Source: an uncultured Methanoregula sp. (GTDB taxonomy: Archaea > Halobacteriota > Methanomicrobia > Methanomicrobiales > Methanospirillaceae). From it: 64,000 bases of DNA. The position numbers were made by a program, and so were the translations under genes. Each line of letters begins with the position of its first letter. The first letter of the stretch is position 1. This document shows positions 18,506 to 27,802 of the stretch, piece after piece. The notes beneath the pieces were generated by a model that had not been told where the DNA came from, did no database searches, and was given only the letters and a program-made list of their open reading frames with translations. The stretch spans positions 682,001 to 746,000 of the forward strand of contig NZ_OY787453.1 in the NCBI RefSeq assembly GCF_963678795.1, written 5' to 3'.

Positions 18506-18958
18506 TTGGCAACTACATCGCAACCCATGGACCAGCGTGAACTGATGACGCTCCAGCAATACCTGCAGGAATACGGGCAGCAGGCAGAGATTTTTGTACA
18601 GCAGCTGCAGCTTCTTGAGAACGGACGAATGGAAGCCCTTGCAGCCATCGAGTCCCTGGAAGACATGCTCACAACAGAGGACGGGACCGTCCTTCTCCAG
18701 ATCGGTGGCGGGGCGAGTGTCCGGGCAAAGGTTGTCGATCCCGAGAAAGTTCTGCTTGCAATCGGTGCGGACGTTATTGTCGAGCGCCCGAACAAGGATG
18801 CTGTCGAGTTCTTGAAAGAGCGGGTCATCGAGATGGAAGCCTCTGCAAAGAAAGTGGCCGAGACGATCGACCGCCTGAGGAGCCAGATGAACGAGATCAA
18901 CAAGCGTATCGAGTCCGGTTACCAGCAGGCCATGGCTTCAGAACAGATGCAGGAATAA
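18506..18958 (+). CDS. pfdA: Prefoldin alpha subunit
   Basis: 150-aa subunit of the hexameric prefoldin chaperone that passes unfolded proteins to the thermosome. Long N- and C-terminal helices with heptads flank the beta-hairpin segment VLLQIGGGASVRAKVVDPEKVLLAIG. The TTG at 18506 is preferred because GAGGAG lies 9 nt upstream; an ATG at 18527 would remove seven residues. A TATA-like ACATACATAT (18449-18458) precedes it. First gene of the co-directional run to KsgA. Confidence 0.92.
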   Translation: MATTSQPMDQRELMTLQQYLQEYGQQAEIFVQQLQLLENGRMEALAAIESLEDMLTTEDGTVLLQIGGGASVRAKVVDPEKVLLAIGADVIVERPNKDAVEFLKERVIEMEASAKKVAETIDRLRSQMNEINKRIESGYQQAMASEQMQE

Positions 18959-18973
18959 GGGGCTCTTTTATCT

Positions 18974-20029
18974 ATGTTCGGGGGTCTACGCGAGAAACTG
19001 CAGGCTGCACGGAGCCGGCTGAGCGGGAGTATTCAGGCAGCAGCAGAGAAGCCTGAAGCCCCCGAAACGCAGGGAGCCCTGGCGGGGGCATCACCTTCAG
19101 TACCGGTACCGGAAGATAAGCCCTCTGCCGATGCAAAACCCTCCTTTGTCGAGAAAGTCAAAGTCCTCATCAAGGACCGGGAACTGATCGTTTCAGAAAA
19201 GGATGTGGCTGAAGCCCTTGATGAGCTGGAGATGACCCTTCTTGAGAGTGATGTTGCCCTGCCGGCAACGGATGCGATCATATCGCACGTCAAAAAAGGC
19301 CTTGTCGGAAAACACCGGAAAATTGGCGAGTCCGTAGATAATCTCGTTGTAAACGCCTTAAAGACGGCACTCCTGGAAGTGCTCGGGAGCGGTTTCGATC
19401 TTACCGGCTATATCCGAAACCACCAAAAACCCGTGAAGATACTCTTTACCGGTGTTAACGGGACCGGCAAGACCACCACGGTGGCAAAGATCGGGTCGTT
19501 TTTAAAGAAGCAGGGATTCACGGTTGTCATTGGCGCCGGCGATACCTACCGGGCCGGTGCAATCGAGCAGATCAGCGTCCATGCGGAACGGATCGGGATC
19601 AAGGTCATCCAGCACCAGGAAGGAGCAGACCCGTCGGCGGTCCTCTTCGATGCCGTGCAGTATGCAAACTCCCATAAGATCGATGTGGTTCTTGCGGATA
19701 CTGCCGGCAGGTTCCACAACAAGGCAAACCTGATGAGCCAGCTCGAAAAGATAAAACGGGTGATGAAGCCCGATCTCGTCGTGTACGTAGACGAAGCGGT
19801 TGCCGGCAACGATGCTGTGACCCGCGCCTTCGAATTCGATAAGACCATAGGGGCAGATGCCGTTGTTCTCACGAAGGCGGACATGGACTCCCGCGGCGGA
19901 GCAGCCATCTCTATTGCCCACACCATAGGAAAACCTCTCATGTTCCTCGGGGTCGGCCAGTCATACGATGATATTATGCCCTTTGAACCGGCAAAAGTAG
20001 TGGATGAACTCCTTGATGGTGCTTCCTGA
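18974..20029 (+). CDS. ftsY: Signal recognition particle receptor FtsY
   Basis: 351-aa SRP GTPase that docks ribosome-SRP complexes at the membrane. About 55 Ala/Pro/Glu-rich residues form a short A region, then the N domain and the G domain: [15 protein letters not shown] (G1), [27 protein letters not shown] (G3), [14 protein letters not shown] (G4/G5). The stop overlaps the SRP54 start (TGATG), so both SRP-pathway GTPases are coupled. Confidence 0.96.
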   Translation: MFGGLREKLQAARSRLSGSIQAAAEKPEAPETQGALAGASPSVPVPEDKPSADAKPSFVEKVKVLIKDRELIVSEKDVAEALDELEMTLLESDVALPATDAIISHVKKGLVGKHRKIGESVDNLVVNALKTALLEVLGSGFDLTGYIRNHQKPVKILFTGVNGTGKTTTVAKIGSFLKKQGFTVVIGAGDTYRAGAIEQISVHAERIGIKVIQHQEGADPSAVLFDAVQYANSHKIDVVLADTAGRFHNKANLMSQLEKIKRVMKPDLVVYVDEAVAGNDAVTRAFEFDKTIGADAVVLTKADMDSRGGAAISIAHTIGKPLMFLGVGQSYDDIMPFEPAKVVDELLDGAS

Positions 20030-21354
20030 TGCTCGACGGCCTTTCCTCATCCCTGAAAGATGCGCTCAAGAAACTGGCAGGCAAGACGGTAGTTGACCGG
20101 GCTGCGGTCGACGAACTCGTCAAGGATCTCCAGCGTGCCCTGCTCTCCTCCGATGTCAATGTCAAGCTCGTGATGGAGCTCTCCAAGGCGATCCGCACCC
20201 GCTCCCTTGAGGAGGAGCCCCCAAAAGGCATGAATGTCCGCGAGCATGTGCTGCGGATCGTGTACCAGGAGCTTGTCCGTCTTGTCTGGGCCTCAACGGA
20301 CGTCAGGCTGGAGCCCCAGACGATCCTCATGGCCGGCCTGCAGGGGAGCGGCAAGACCACGACAACCGGAAAGCTCGCCCGCTACTTCCAGAAAAAAGGC
20401 ATGAAAGTCGGGGTCATCTGTGCGGATACATTCCGGCCCGGTGCATTCGACCAGATCTCCACGCTCTGCACCAAGATCCATGTTCCCTGCTTTGGCAACC
20501 CTCAGGAAAAAGATGCGATAAAGATCACCCGCGAGGGGCTTGAGGCATTAAAAGACCAGGAACTCATCATCATCGATACCCAGGGCCGGCATGCGCTCGA
20601 AGCGGATCTCATCCAGGAGATCATCGAGTTAAACCAGCTGACGAAAGCAACCCACCGCTGGCTCGTGATCGATGCTGCACTCGGCCAGCAGGCGAGCGAG
20701 CAGGCCCGGCGATTCCACGAGGCAATCGGTATTGACGGGGTCATCATAACAAAGATGGACGGTACCGCAAAAGGCGGTGGCGCCATCTCCGCAGTAGCCG
20801 AGACAAAGAGCGGTATTGCATTCGTAGGCAATGGTGAGACGATCGAGGATCTCGAACGGTTCGATCCCGACGGCTTCATCTCCCGGCTTCTTGGTATGGG
20901 GGACTTAAAAGCCCTCATGGAGAAGGCAAACGAGGCCATCAAAGCGGATGACATGGATGTCAACGCGATGATGAAGGGCAAGTTCACCCTCCGTGACATG
21001 TACAAACAGCTCGAAGCGCTCAACAAGATGGGCCCCTTGAAACAGATCATGGGAATGCTCCCGCTCGGGAACATGCAGCTGCCGGAAGGGGTATACGATG
21101 TCACCAGTACCAAGATGGTCAGGTACCGGATTATCATGGACTCAATGACACCCGGCGAACTCGATGACCCGGCCCTCATCAACAGCTCCCGCATGCAGCG
21201 GATTGCCCAGGGAGCCGGTGCAACTCCTGATGAGGTCCGCGAGCTTCTGAAATATTACAAGATGATGCAGCGCACGCTCAAGGGGCTGCGGGGTGCAAGC
21301 GGCGGAAAATTCAATATGCAGCGCTTAATGAAGCGCTTCTCGGGAATGCAGTGA
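20029..21354 (+). CDS. srp54: Signal recognition particle protein SRP54
   Basis: 441-aa SRP core protein binding 7S RNA and signal sequences. N domain 1-85; G domain with [26 protein letters not shown] and [12 protein letters not shown]; methionine-rich M domain from about residue 300 ([14 protein letters not shown]..., GMLPLGNM). The G3 motif reads DTQGRH where the family consensus is DTAGRH. This is not an obvious loss, but is worth noting. The TrmY gene starts 1 nt after its stop. Confidence 0.96.
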   Translation: MLDGLSSSLKDALKKLAGKTVVDRAAVDELVKDLQRALLSSDVNVKLVMELSKAIRTRSLEEEPPKGMNVREHVLRIVYQELVRLVWASTDVRLEPQTILMAGLQGSGKTTTTGKLARYFQKKGMKVGVICADTFRPGAFDQISTLCTKIHVPCFGNPQEKDAIKITREGLEALKDQELIIIDTQGRHALEADLIQEIIELNQLTKATHRWLVIDAALGQQASEQARRFHEAIGIDGVIITKMDGTAKGGGAISAVAETKSGIAFVGNGETIEDLERFDPDGFISRLLGMGDLKALMEKANEAIKADDMDVNAMMKGKFTLRDMYKQLEALNKMGPLKQIMGMLPLGNMQLPEGVYDVTSTKMVRYRIIMDSMTPGELDDPALINSSRMQRIAQGAGATPDEVRELLKYYKMMQRTLKGLRGASGGKFNMQRLMKRFSGMQ

Positions 21355-21355
21355 G

Positions 21356-21925
21356 ATGACTGCGTTTGCAATTATCGGGCATCTTGCCCGGACTGACGGG
21401 GGATTCTCGCTCAATGATTTACCCGGGAGTGGGGGACGCATGGATGTCCTCTGCCGGTGCGTGAACGCCTCGCTCTTCCTCTCGCATGATCTCCGCAGGG
21501 ACGTGGACTGCTATCTTGTCCTCTGCGGGGAACCAAAAGGACCAAAGACTGTGAAGTTCTCCGGAGCAACCGTCTGCTCCCTCTCCCCGGATGAGCGGAG
21601 TGCCGGTGCCCTGATAAAGAAGGTCATCGACATCCCCTGCGGGAACGAGTTCCGGGAGGCAGCCCAGGGTGTCTTTATCCGGAAAGGGGGACTTGAGCGG
21701 CTGCTTGCCGAACGCAGGTTTGCCGTGCTCGATGAGACAGGAACCGATGTGCGGGAAGTAAAAGATCTCCCGGATGCATACCTCCTTTCCGATCACCTGA
21801 ATTTTACGGAGATCGAGGAAGAGCTTATCCGGGACTGCCCGCGATACTCGGTGGGGCCAAAGTGCCTTCACGCGGATCACACTATAACCGTACTGCACAA
21901 TGAACTGGACCGGAGAAGGTGCTGA
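21356..21925 (+). CDS. trmY: tRNA (pseudouridine54-N1)-methyltransferase TrmY
   Basis: 189-aa SPOUT-class methyltransferase (former DUF358) that makes N1-methylpseudouridine at tRNA position 54. Recognised from AFAIIGHLARTDGGFSLNDLPGSGGRMD at the N-terminus (given here by its first and last parts), CVNASLFLSHDLR, YLVLCGEPKGPKTV and the C-terminal knot LSDHLNFTEIEEELI. The downstream gene encodes Pus10, which makes the pseudouridine substrate; the TrmY stop and the Pus10 ATG are 1 nt apart. Confidence 0.93.
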   Translation: MTAFAIIGHLARTDGGFSLNDLPGSGGRMDVLCRCVNASLFLSHDLRRDVDCYLVLCGEPKGPKTVKFSGATVCSLSPDERSAGALIKKVIDIPCGNEFREAAQGVFIRKGGLERLLAERRFAVLDETGTDVREVKDLPDAYLLSDHLNFTEIEEELIRDCPRYSVGPKCLHADHTITVLHNELDRRRC

Positions 21926-21926
21926 A

Positions 21927-23159
21927 ATGGAACTTCAAGAACAAGTAAAGGCTATCCTTGCCTATGGCGAGTGCTGCGATCACTGCCTCGGGCGGTTCTT
22001 TGGCAAACGCTCCCATGGGCTCTCGAATGATGAGCGGGGACGCGGGCTGAAGATTGCGCTCGCAATTGCCGAGAACCAGCCGTATAAAAAATTCACCGGC
22101 ACCTGCTGGGTGTGCGGGAACTTCTTTGATGATGTCGGGCTCTGGGCGGACCGGGTAATCGAAGCCACAAAGGGCATTGAGTTTTCGACACTCCTTGTGG
22201 GCTGCCGCGTTCCTCCGCTGATCGCCGAGAACGAGGAGATGGTCTGGAGTGATCTCTCGCTTGCCGAGCCCGAACCCTTCAAATCCGAAGTGAACCGTGA
22301 AGTGGGAAAAGCGGTCTCTGCCCGGATCGGCAAGGTTGTTGATTTCAAGAAGCCCGAGCTGGTTCTCATCCTCGATGCTGCCAAGGGCACGGTTGAAGTC
22401 CAGATCAATTCTGCCTTCTTTTACGGGCGTTACCAGAAGTTCGAGCGGGGCATCCCCCAGACCCACTGGGACTGCAGGGCCTGCAAAGGGGCAGGCTGCG
22501 AGAAGTGCAACTTTACCGGTGCACAATATCTTGACTCGGTCGAGGAGCTGATCGGCCGGCCGGTCATTGCCATGTTCGATGCCGTGAATGCCGTGCTGCA
22601 TGGCGCGGGCCGGGAGGACATCGATGCCCGCATGATCGGTACCGGCCGGCCGTTCATTCTCGAAGTGGTCTCGCCAAAGAAGCGCTCCATCGACCTTGCA
22701 GAACTGGAAAAAGAGATCAACCGGACCGCTGACGGGCGGGTTTCCGTTGCGATAAAGCGCTGGGCGGATCGTGCAGAGGTGGAAACCCTTAAATCAAACA
22801 AAGCGCATAAAAAATACAGGATCCTGGTCGAGGTTGAAGGCGCAGTACCTGCGGAAGAGTTCGCAAAAGCCGTAAAAACCTTGCAGGGCGTCACAATATA
22901 CCAGCGCACGCCCGAAAGGGTCGCTCACCGGAGAGCCGACAAAATCCGGGAGCGAAGGGTTCTGGATATTGAGTGTGTGGGGGAACAGGACGACAAATTT
23001 GTTGTTGAAGTCCTGGGCGAAGCCGGCCTCTACATAAAAGAACTCGTATCCGGTGACTCCGGCAGAACTCAACCGAGTCTTGCCGAGATCCTGAAAAAAG
23101 CGGCTCACGTCACCAGCCTCGACGTTACACAGGTTGAAGGAGCACAGGAGGGAGAATAA
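21927..23159 (+). CDS. pus10: tRNA pseudouridine synthase Pus10
   Basis: 410-aa enzyme forming pseudouridine 54 and 55 in archaeal tRNA. The N-terminal zinc-binding/THUMP-like part has CCDHCLGRFFGK, CWVCGNFFDD and CRACKGAGCEKCNFTG. The catalytic domain has the conserved Asp in GREDIDARMIGTGRPFILEV. The C-terminus ends with KELVSGDSGRTQPSLAEIL. The start at 21927 follows the TrmY stop; an earlier in-frame ATG at 21900 lies inside trmY. L21e follows directly. Confidence 0.93.
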   Translation: MELQEQVKAILAYGECCDHCLGRFFGKRSHGLSNDERGRGLKIALAIAENQPYKKFTGTCWVCGNFFDDVGLWADRVIEATKGIEFSTLLVGCRVPPLIAENEEMVWSDLSLAEPEPFKSEVNREVGKAVSARIGKVVDFKKPELVLILDAAKGTVEVQINSAFFYGRYQKFERGIPQTHWDCRACKGAGCEKCNFTGAQYLDSVEELIGRPVIAMFDAVNAVLHGAGREDIDARMIGTGRPFILEVVSPKKRSIDLAELEKEINRTADGRVSVAIKRWADRAEVETLKSNKAHKKYRILVEVEGAVPAEEFAKAVKTLQGVTIYQRTPERVAHRRADKIRERRVLDIECVGEQDDKFVVEVLGEAGLYIKELVSGDSGRTQPSLAEILKKAAHVTSLDVTQVEGAQEGE

Positions 23160-23160
23160 A

Positions 23161-23451
23161 ATGGCACACCACAATGGTCCAAGAAAGAAAACACGGTATA
23201 AATTCAAGAAAGATTTAAGAAAGCGCGGGCTGCCCCCGGTAACCTCCGTTATCCAGAGATTTGAGATTGGCGACCGGGTTCACGTGGTTGTTGAACCCAG
23301 CATCCAGAAGGGTATGCCCCACCGCCGCTTCCACGGCAAGACCGGAACGGTAATCGGCCAGCGCGGCCGGGCATGGATGCTCACCATCCGTGACGGTGAC
23401 GCCGATAAGATCGTCATCGCCAGACCACAACATCTAAAAGCACAAAAGTAA
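23161..23451 (+). CDS. rpl21e: 50S ribosomal protein L21e
   Basis: 96-aa large-subunit protein: MAHHNGPRKKTRYKFKKD, then an SH3-like core (FEIGDRVHVVVEPSIQKGMPHRRFHGKTG, cited in part) and VIGQRGRAWML. The ATG at 23161 begins 1 nt after the Pus10 stop, with a GGAGGGAGAATAA ribosome binding region; the longer upstream frame is rejected. Confidence 0.96.
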   Translation: MAHHNGPRKKTRYKFKKDLRKRGLPPVTSVIQRFEIGDRVHVVVEPSIQKGMPHRRFHGKTGTVIGQRGRAWMLTIRDGDADKIVIARPQHLKAQK

Positions 23452-23472
23452 ATTCTCTGTCAGGTGATTGGC

Positions 23473-23823
23473 ATGAAAATTAAGGGTATAATTAGCGAAG
23501 AGAAGGTGACGCTTCCGGAACTGCGCACCGTCCTTTTGGGAGTGGAATCTGAACGGATTGCAGCCGAAAAGGAAATGACCTACGAGTTCCGGCGAAGTAT
23601 TGAGCATGCCAATCAGCTTGCAAAGACCGCCCCTGAAAAAGCACGGGATCTTGTTTCTGAACTCTCCAAAATGGAGAAGATGAAACCGGAGATTGCTTAC
23701 CGCATCGCGAACATCATGCCGAAAACCCGCGATGAAGTGCGGGCTATCTTTGCAAAAGAGCGGTATACGCTCTCGCCGGAAGAACTCGATAAGATTATCG
23801 AAATCGTAATGACACACTTCTGA
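23473..23823 (+). CDS. rpoF: DNA-directed RNA polymerase subunit F (Rpo4)
   Basis: 116-aa Rpb4 homologue that forms the polymerase stalk with Rpo7. KIKGIISEEKVTLPELRTVL at the N-terminus and the HRDC-like helical C-terminus (AIFAKERYTLSPEELDKIIEIV) are typical. The ATG at 23473 is preferred over the in-frame GTG at 23464 because AGGTGAT, the ribosome binding site, spans 23462-23468. The next gene starts 1 nt after the stop. Confidence 0.94.
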   Translation: MKIKGIISEEKVTLPELRTVLLGVESERIAAEKEMTYEFRRSIEHANQLAKTAPEKARDLVSELSKMEKMKPEIAYRIANIMPKTRDEVRAIFAKERYTLSPEELDKIIEIVMTHF

Positions 23824-23824
23824 G

Positions 23825-24397
23825 ATGTGGCAGATGAAGGCGGAGAAAAAAGAGGTAAATGCGATCGTACTGGATGTGCTCCTCAAAGGGCATCCCGACG
23901 ATCCCCGCCCCCCTTTTAAGAGAGAGCCGATTGTCCAGGCCATGGGTATCGAACAATTCAAGCTGCTTGAACTCGTGCCCAAGACCGGCATCCAGATCGA
24001 GATCCAGGAGAACGTCTATATCGGGGATGCAGAGCGGCAGAAAGTAGAGCGGGTCAAGCGCCGTGTCGGGTACGAGGAGCTGACCCAGACGGCAAAAGGT
24101 GAACTCCCGTTTGTTATCGAGAAGGTTGTAACGGACAGGGAGCAGGATTTTGTCCTGTTCTTCAATAAGGCCATCTCGATAACGCCCAAACTTCACATGC
24201 TTCATCTCCTCCCGGGTATCGGCAAGAAACTGATGTGGGAGATACTCGAAGAGCGCAATAAAAAACCGTTTGCAAACCTCGCCGATATCTCCGCCCGGAT
24301 CAAGTCGATCCCTCACCCGGAGAAGATGATCCAGGCCCGGATCCTCGAGGAACTCCAGGACAAGGACGTCAAGTATCACGTCTTCACCTCGAAATGA
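23825..24397 (+). CDS. DUF655 family nucleic-acid-binding protein
   Basis: 190-aa archaeal DUF655 protein, predicted to bind RNA or DNA. It has an OB-like N-terminal half (YIGDAERQKVERVKRRVGYEEL) and a helix-hairpin-helix C-terminal part (HLLPGIGKKLMWEILEER, with FANLADISARI). An internal ATG at 23834 is an alternative start. Conserved position between rpoF and ksgA suggests a role in rRNA or ribosome metabolism (inference). Its stop overlaps the ksgA start (ATGA). Confidence 0.88.
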   Translation: MWQMKAEKKEVNAIVLDVLLKGHPDDPRPPFKREPIVQAMGIEQFKLLELVPKTGIQIEIQENVYIGDAERQKVERVKRRVGYEELTQTAKGELPFVIEKVVTDREQDFVLFFNKAISITPKLHMLHLLPGIGKKLMWEILEERNKKPFANLADISARIKSIPHPEKMIQARILEELQDKDVKYHVFTSK

Positions 24398-25161
24398 AAG
24401 CGCACCACGATCAGCACTTCCTCATAGACCAGAATGCCATCAACCGGATTGCTGATCTTACGGAAGTGAATGGCAAAAAAGTGCTTGAGATCGGGCCGGG
24501 GAACGGGGCACTTACCCGTGCCCTGCTCGAACGGGGTGCGCGGGTGCATGCCATCGAACTCGACGGCATACTCTGTGAAGTGCTCTCCAATACCTTTTCC
24601 CGTGAATTATCTTCGGGGCAGTTCACGCTCCAGCACGGTGATGCGACACGATGTCCCATACCCCCGTTCGATCGCTGTGTCTCTAACCTCCCGTACTCGG
24701 CATCCTCGAACATCACGTTCCGTTTGCTCGATATCGGGTTTGAAGAGGCGGTGCTGATGTACCAGAGCGAGTTTGCCGACCGGATGGTTGCCCGTGCGGG
24801 AACCAAGGAGTGCGGTCGGCTCTCTATCATGGTCCAGACCTATGCAGCGGTTAAACCGTGTTTCCGGTTGCCCCCCCAGTCCTTTTCGCCCAGGCCTGAA
24901 GTCAACTCGACCGTTGTACGGATCGTTCCCCGGGAGCCCATCTTCTTTGTCAGGGACCGCCGGCTGTATGCCGATGTGGTCCGTGCGCTCTTCTCCCACC
25001 GGAGAAAGACCGTCAGGAACTGCCTGCGGGGTTCCACCGGCAGCATGCTCTCTCCCGTCTGGGTGGAGCGGGTGCTATCAGAACTCCCCGACGAGATCCT
25101 CACGAGTCGTCCCGAAGCCCTCTATCTGGAGGATTTTGCCACGATTGCAAATATTGCATGA
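24394..25161 (+). CDS. rsmA: 16S rRNA dimethyladenosine transferase KsgA/Dim1
   Basis: 255-aa SAM-dependent enzyme that dimethylates two adjacent adenines near the 3' end of 16S rRNA. N-terminal QHFLIDQNAINRIAD, SAM-binding VLEIGPGNGALTRALLE, catalytic NLPYSASSNITFRLL and the C-terminal helical domain (SHRRKTVRNCL) are all present. Overlaps the DUF655 gene by 4 nt. Confidence 0.95.
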   Translation: MKAHHDQHFLIDQNAINRIADLTEVNGKKVLEIGPGNGALTRALLERGARVHAIELDGILCEVLSNTFSRELSSGQFTLQHGDATRCPIPPFDRCVSNLPYSASSNITFRLLDIGFEEAVLMYQSEFADRMVARAGTKECGRLSIMVQTYAAVKPCFRLPPQSFSPRPEVNSTVVRIVPREPIFFVRDRRLYADVVRALFSHRRKTVRNCLRGSTGSMLSPVWVERVLSELPDEILTSRPEALYLEDFATIANIA

Positions 25162-25205
25162 TACTGGCATGCCCATGCACAACAACCGGTACGGGTGATG
25201 AGGAA

Positions 25206-26261
25206 ATGCGATGGAAAGGTTGGGAGCATATCCCGCTGGAAATTGCCGACCCCGGCACAGCCCCGGGCTGGCAGACAGTCGACGCCATCGCCCCGCTGAT
25301 AGTTTCTGCCAGCCGGTCGACCGATATCCCGGCATTCTACGGCGACTGGTTCATAGCCCGGCTTAAGGCAGGATACGTGAAGTGGAAGAGCCCGTTTGGA
25401 GGAAAGCCGGTCTATGTCTCATTTGTAAAAACCCGGCTCTTTGTCTTCTGGTCGAAGAACCCCCGGCCGTTCCTGTCTCATCTTGACATTCTTGACCGGA
25501 GTGGTTATGGCTATTACTTCCTCTACACGCTCAACGATTACGATGCCGAAGGGCTTGAGCCCCGTGTTCCCCCTGTTGACGAGCGGATCAGGACCTTCAC
25601 CAGCCTGTCCGAACGGATTGGAAAAGGACGGGTCGTCTGGAGGTTCGATCCGCTTCTTCTCTCTGACCGGATCCACGTGGATGACCTGCTTGAAAAGATC
25701 CGGTATATCGGGGATCGCATCTCGCCATATACCAAGCGCCTTGTTTTCAGTTTTGTGGATATCGCAAAGTACCGGAAAGTGCAGCGGAACCTGCAGGGTC
25801 AGAGTTTTTCCGGTGTCCGGGAATTCACGGATAATGAGCGATCTGAGTTCTGTAAGGGTCTGGCAGAACTCAACCACAAATGGGGCCTTGAGATCTCTGC
25901 GTGTGGGGAGAAAGACGACCTGTCCCGGCACGGGATCTCAAAAGGGCAATGCATCAGTTATTCCCTTATTGCCCGGGAATTTTCATATGACCCGGTCCTC
26001 GCGGAGTTCCTTTGCCCGGGAAGCCAGCAGGCACTAACCGGGAGCATGGATCCACCTGTCTTTGCCCGTTGCCTGAAAGACCCGGGGCAGCGGAATGCGT
26101 GCAGCTGCATTGTCTCGAAAGATATCGGGCAGTACTCCACCTGTATGCACCTGTGCGCCTATTGTTATGCCAATACCTCCCCTTCAGCAGTGACCACAAA
26201 CTACCGGAAGTACGGTGGCGATGCCAAGCGCGGAATTTTCCACGATACTATAACCGGCTGA
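25206..26261 (+). CDS. DUF1848 family protein
   Basis: 351-aa protein of the DUF1848 family. Markers are IVSASRSTDIPAFYGDWF, GYVKWKSPFGGKPVYVSF, VFWSKNPRPFL and YTLNDYDAEGLEP. The C-terminal Cys motif CMHLCAYCYANTS (CX3CX2C, as in radical SAM cluster sites) sits near residue 320, with Cys in NACSCIVSKDIGQYS before it. The family function is unknown; a radical-SAM-like or Fe-S role is inferred. The ATG at 25206 has GGTGATGAGG directly upstream; an earlier in-frame start is rejected. Confidence 0.85.
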   Translation: MRWKGWEHIPLEIADPGTAPGWQTVDAIAPLIVSASRSTDIPAFYGDWFIARLKAGYVKWKSPFGGKPVYVSFVKTRLFVFWSKNPRPFLSHLDILDRSGYGYYFLYTLNDYDAEGLEPRVPPVDERIRTFTSLSERIGKGRVVWRFDPLLLSDRIHVDDLLEKIRYIGDRISPYTKRLVFSFVDIAKYRKVQRNLQGQSFSGVREFTDNERSEFCKGLAELNHKWGLEISACGEKDDLSRHGISKGQCISYSLIAREFSYDPVLAEFLCPGSQQALTGSMDPPVFARCLKDPGQRNACSCIVSKDIGQYSTCMHLCAYCYANTSPSAVTTNYRKYGGDAKRGIFHDTITG

Positions 26262-26280
26262 AAAACGGTGGCAGGAAGAT

Positions 26281-27507
26281 CTAGAATTCCCGCATGATCT
26301 TTATTGCGCAGAACTCGCCGCACATCGTGCATTCCTTCTCTCCGTCGGAGAGTTCCCGCGCCCGGGAGGGATCCATGGCACAGCGGATCTGACCTTCGCG
26401 GTCAAGTGCGGCCCGGAGCCGTGCAACTTTTTTATCCTCTTTATCCCGGCCGTACTTCACGGTATCCCCGATATGTGCGGCTATCCTGAATGCCATGAGA
26501 CCCTCTTTGACGGCCGCCGGCCCGGGAAGCCCGAGATGTTCGGCCGGCGTGATGTAGCAGAGGTAATCTGCACCGGCAGCGCTTGCCGCACTCCCGCCAA
26601 CTGCCCCGGCGATATGATCGTACCCGGCACCGATATCCGTTGGCAGGGGGCCGGCAACAAAGAGGGGGAACGGGGATGCTTTCCGGTACTCCCGGATATA
26701 CCGGGCAATCCGGTCGCTGCGGATATGTCCGCCGCAGCCCTCGATGATGACCTGGACTCCCGATTCATGGGCCCTCTTTGCCAGCAGTGCGTTATTGCGG
26801 ATCTCCTCGCGCTGCATGGGGTCCCGGCGGTCGTGGATACAGCCGCTCCTTGCAGTGTTCCCCAGCGAGAGGACCATATCGTGTTTCCTGCAGATCGAGA
26901 GAACCTCATCGAAGTGCTCGATGTACGGGTTCTCGCACTGGTTTTTGAGCATGAACGCACTGGTTATCGAACCGCCTTTCGAGACAATCCCGAGGATCCG
27001 CTTCTTCTTTTTATAGAGATCCAGCATGGCGCGGCTGACGCAGTGGAGGACGCAGGAGCTGATGCCCTGCTTTGCCTGCATGCGGAGCGTGCCAAGAATA
27101 TCGTCTGCGGTCATATTCTTAAGGCCGTGCTCCACCACGGTCTGGTAAATGGGAACGGTGGTGAGCGGAAGGGTTGTGTGGGCTAGGATTGCTGCCCGGA
27201 TGGCGTTAATGTCCCCGCCCATCGAGAGGTCGCTGATGGTATCGCCACCGAACGTTTCGGCGATACGGGCTTTCTCCAGTTCGTCCTCAATACATATTTT
27301 CCCCGTGGAAGTGCCCAGATTGACATTGATCTTGGTCCGGAGACCCTTACCAATACCAACGAAACACGTCCCGCGCTGCATGATCACGGCCCTGCCGGCT
27401 GCAATATGTCCGCAGAGGAGTTCCGGGTCAACGCCCTCAGCCTCCGCGGTCAGTTGCATCAGGAGTGTGACCGTCCCCTTTTTTGCGTGTTCAACCAGTG
27501 TCCGCAT
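26281..27507 (-). CDS. thiC: Phosphomethylpyrimidine synthase ThiC
   Basis: 408-aa radical SAM enzyme converting aminoimidazole ribotide to the thiamine pyrimidine. It is an archaeal short form without the bacterial N-terminal extension. Key motifs: NVNLGTST, GGDTISDLSMGGDINAIR, ILGIVSKGGSITSAFM, EGCGGHIRSD, PLPTDIGAGYDHI and the C-terminal cluster CTMCGEFCAIKIM (CX2CX4C). A TATA-like box (27531-27540) centred 28 nt before the ATG predicts a leaderless or very short-leader transcript, leaving no space for a 5' riboswitch. Faces the DUF1848 gene. Confidence 0.92.
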   Translation of the reverse strand: MRTLVEHAKKGTVTLLMQLTAEAEGVDPELLCGHIAAGRAVIMQRGTCFVGIGKGLRTKINVNLGTSTGKICIEDELEKARIAETFGGDTISDLSMGGDINAIRAAILAHTTLPLTTVPIYQTVVEHGLKNMTADDILGTLRMQAKQGISSCVLHCVSRAMLDLYKKKKRILGIVSKGGSITSAFMLKNQCENPYIEHFDEVLSICRKHDMVLSLGNTARSGCIHDRRDPMQREEIRNNALLAKRAHESGVQVIIEGCGGHIRSDRIARYIREYRKASPFPLFVAGPLPTDIGAGYDHIAGAVGGSAASAAGADYLCYITPAEHLGLPGPAAVKEGLMAFRIAAHIGDTVKYGRDKEDKKVARLRAALDREGQIRCAMDPSRARELSDGEKECTMCGEFCAIKIMREF

Positions 27508-27530
27508 TGTGCCTTTGGCTCCCTTTTCTT

Positions 27531-27540
27531 ACATATATCG
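27531..27540 (-). promoter_or_regulatory. TATA-like box of thiC
   Basis: CGATATATGT on the minus strand, centred 28 nt upstream of the thiC start codon. In archaea this spacing places the transcription start at or next to the ATG. Confidence 0.5.
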
Positions 27541-27802
27541 GAGCCATTTTTGATATTCCTGCTGGAATCCCGCCACTCAAACTTATCAGGGTCCGATGGC
27601 AGATGCGGTATCCTGCATTTCATCGCGCAGCTGCCGCCACGGTTTCCTGATCCCGTTCTGGAAGTTAAATTCCCGATGATAAACTACCGGTGAGTTTATT
27701 CAATGCCGATCTTTTTTGACAACTACCGTTCATACTCCCGGGCATTAACCGGTTACGGCAGGCAATCCCTTTTTGCCCGCCCCGCCGTATCTTCAAGGGA
27801 CC

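Noticed and set aside
27508..27802. Possible TPP riboswitch before thiC
   Set aside because: The TATA-like box is centred 28 nt from the thiC start, leaving no room for a riboswitch in the leader, and no CUGAGA-type conserved element was seen in the region.
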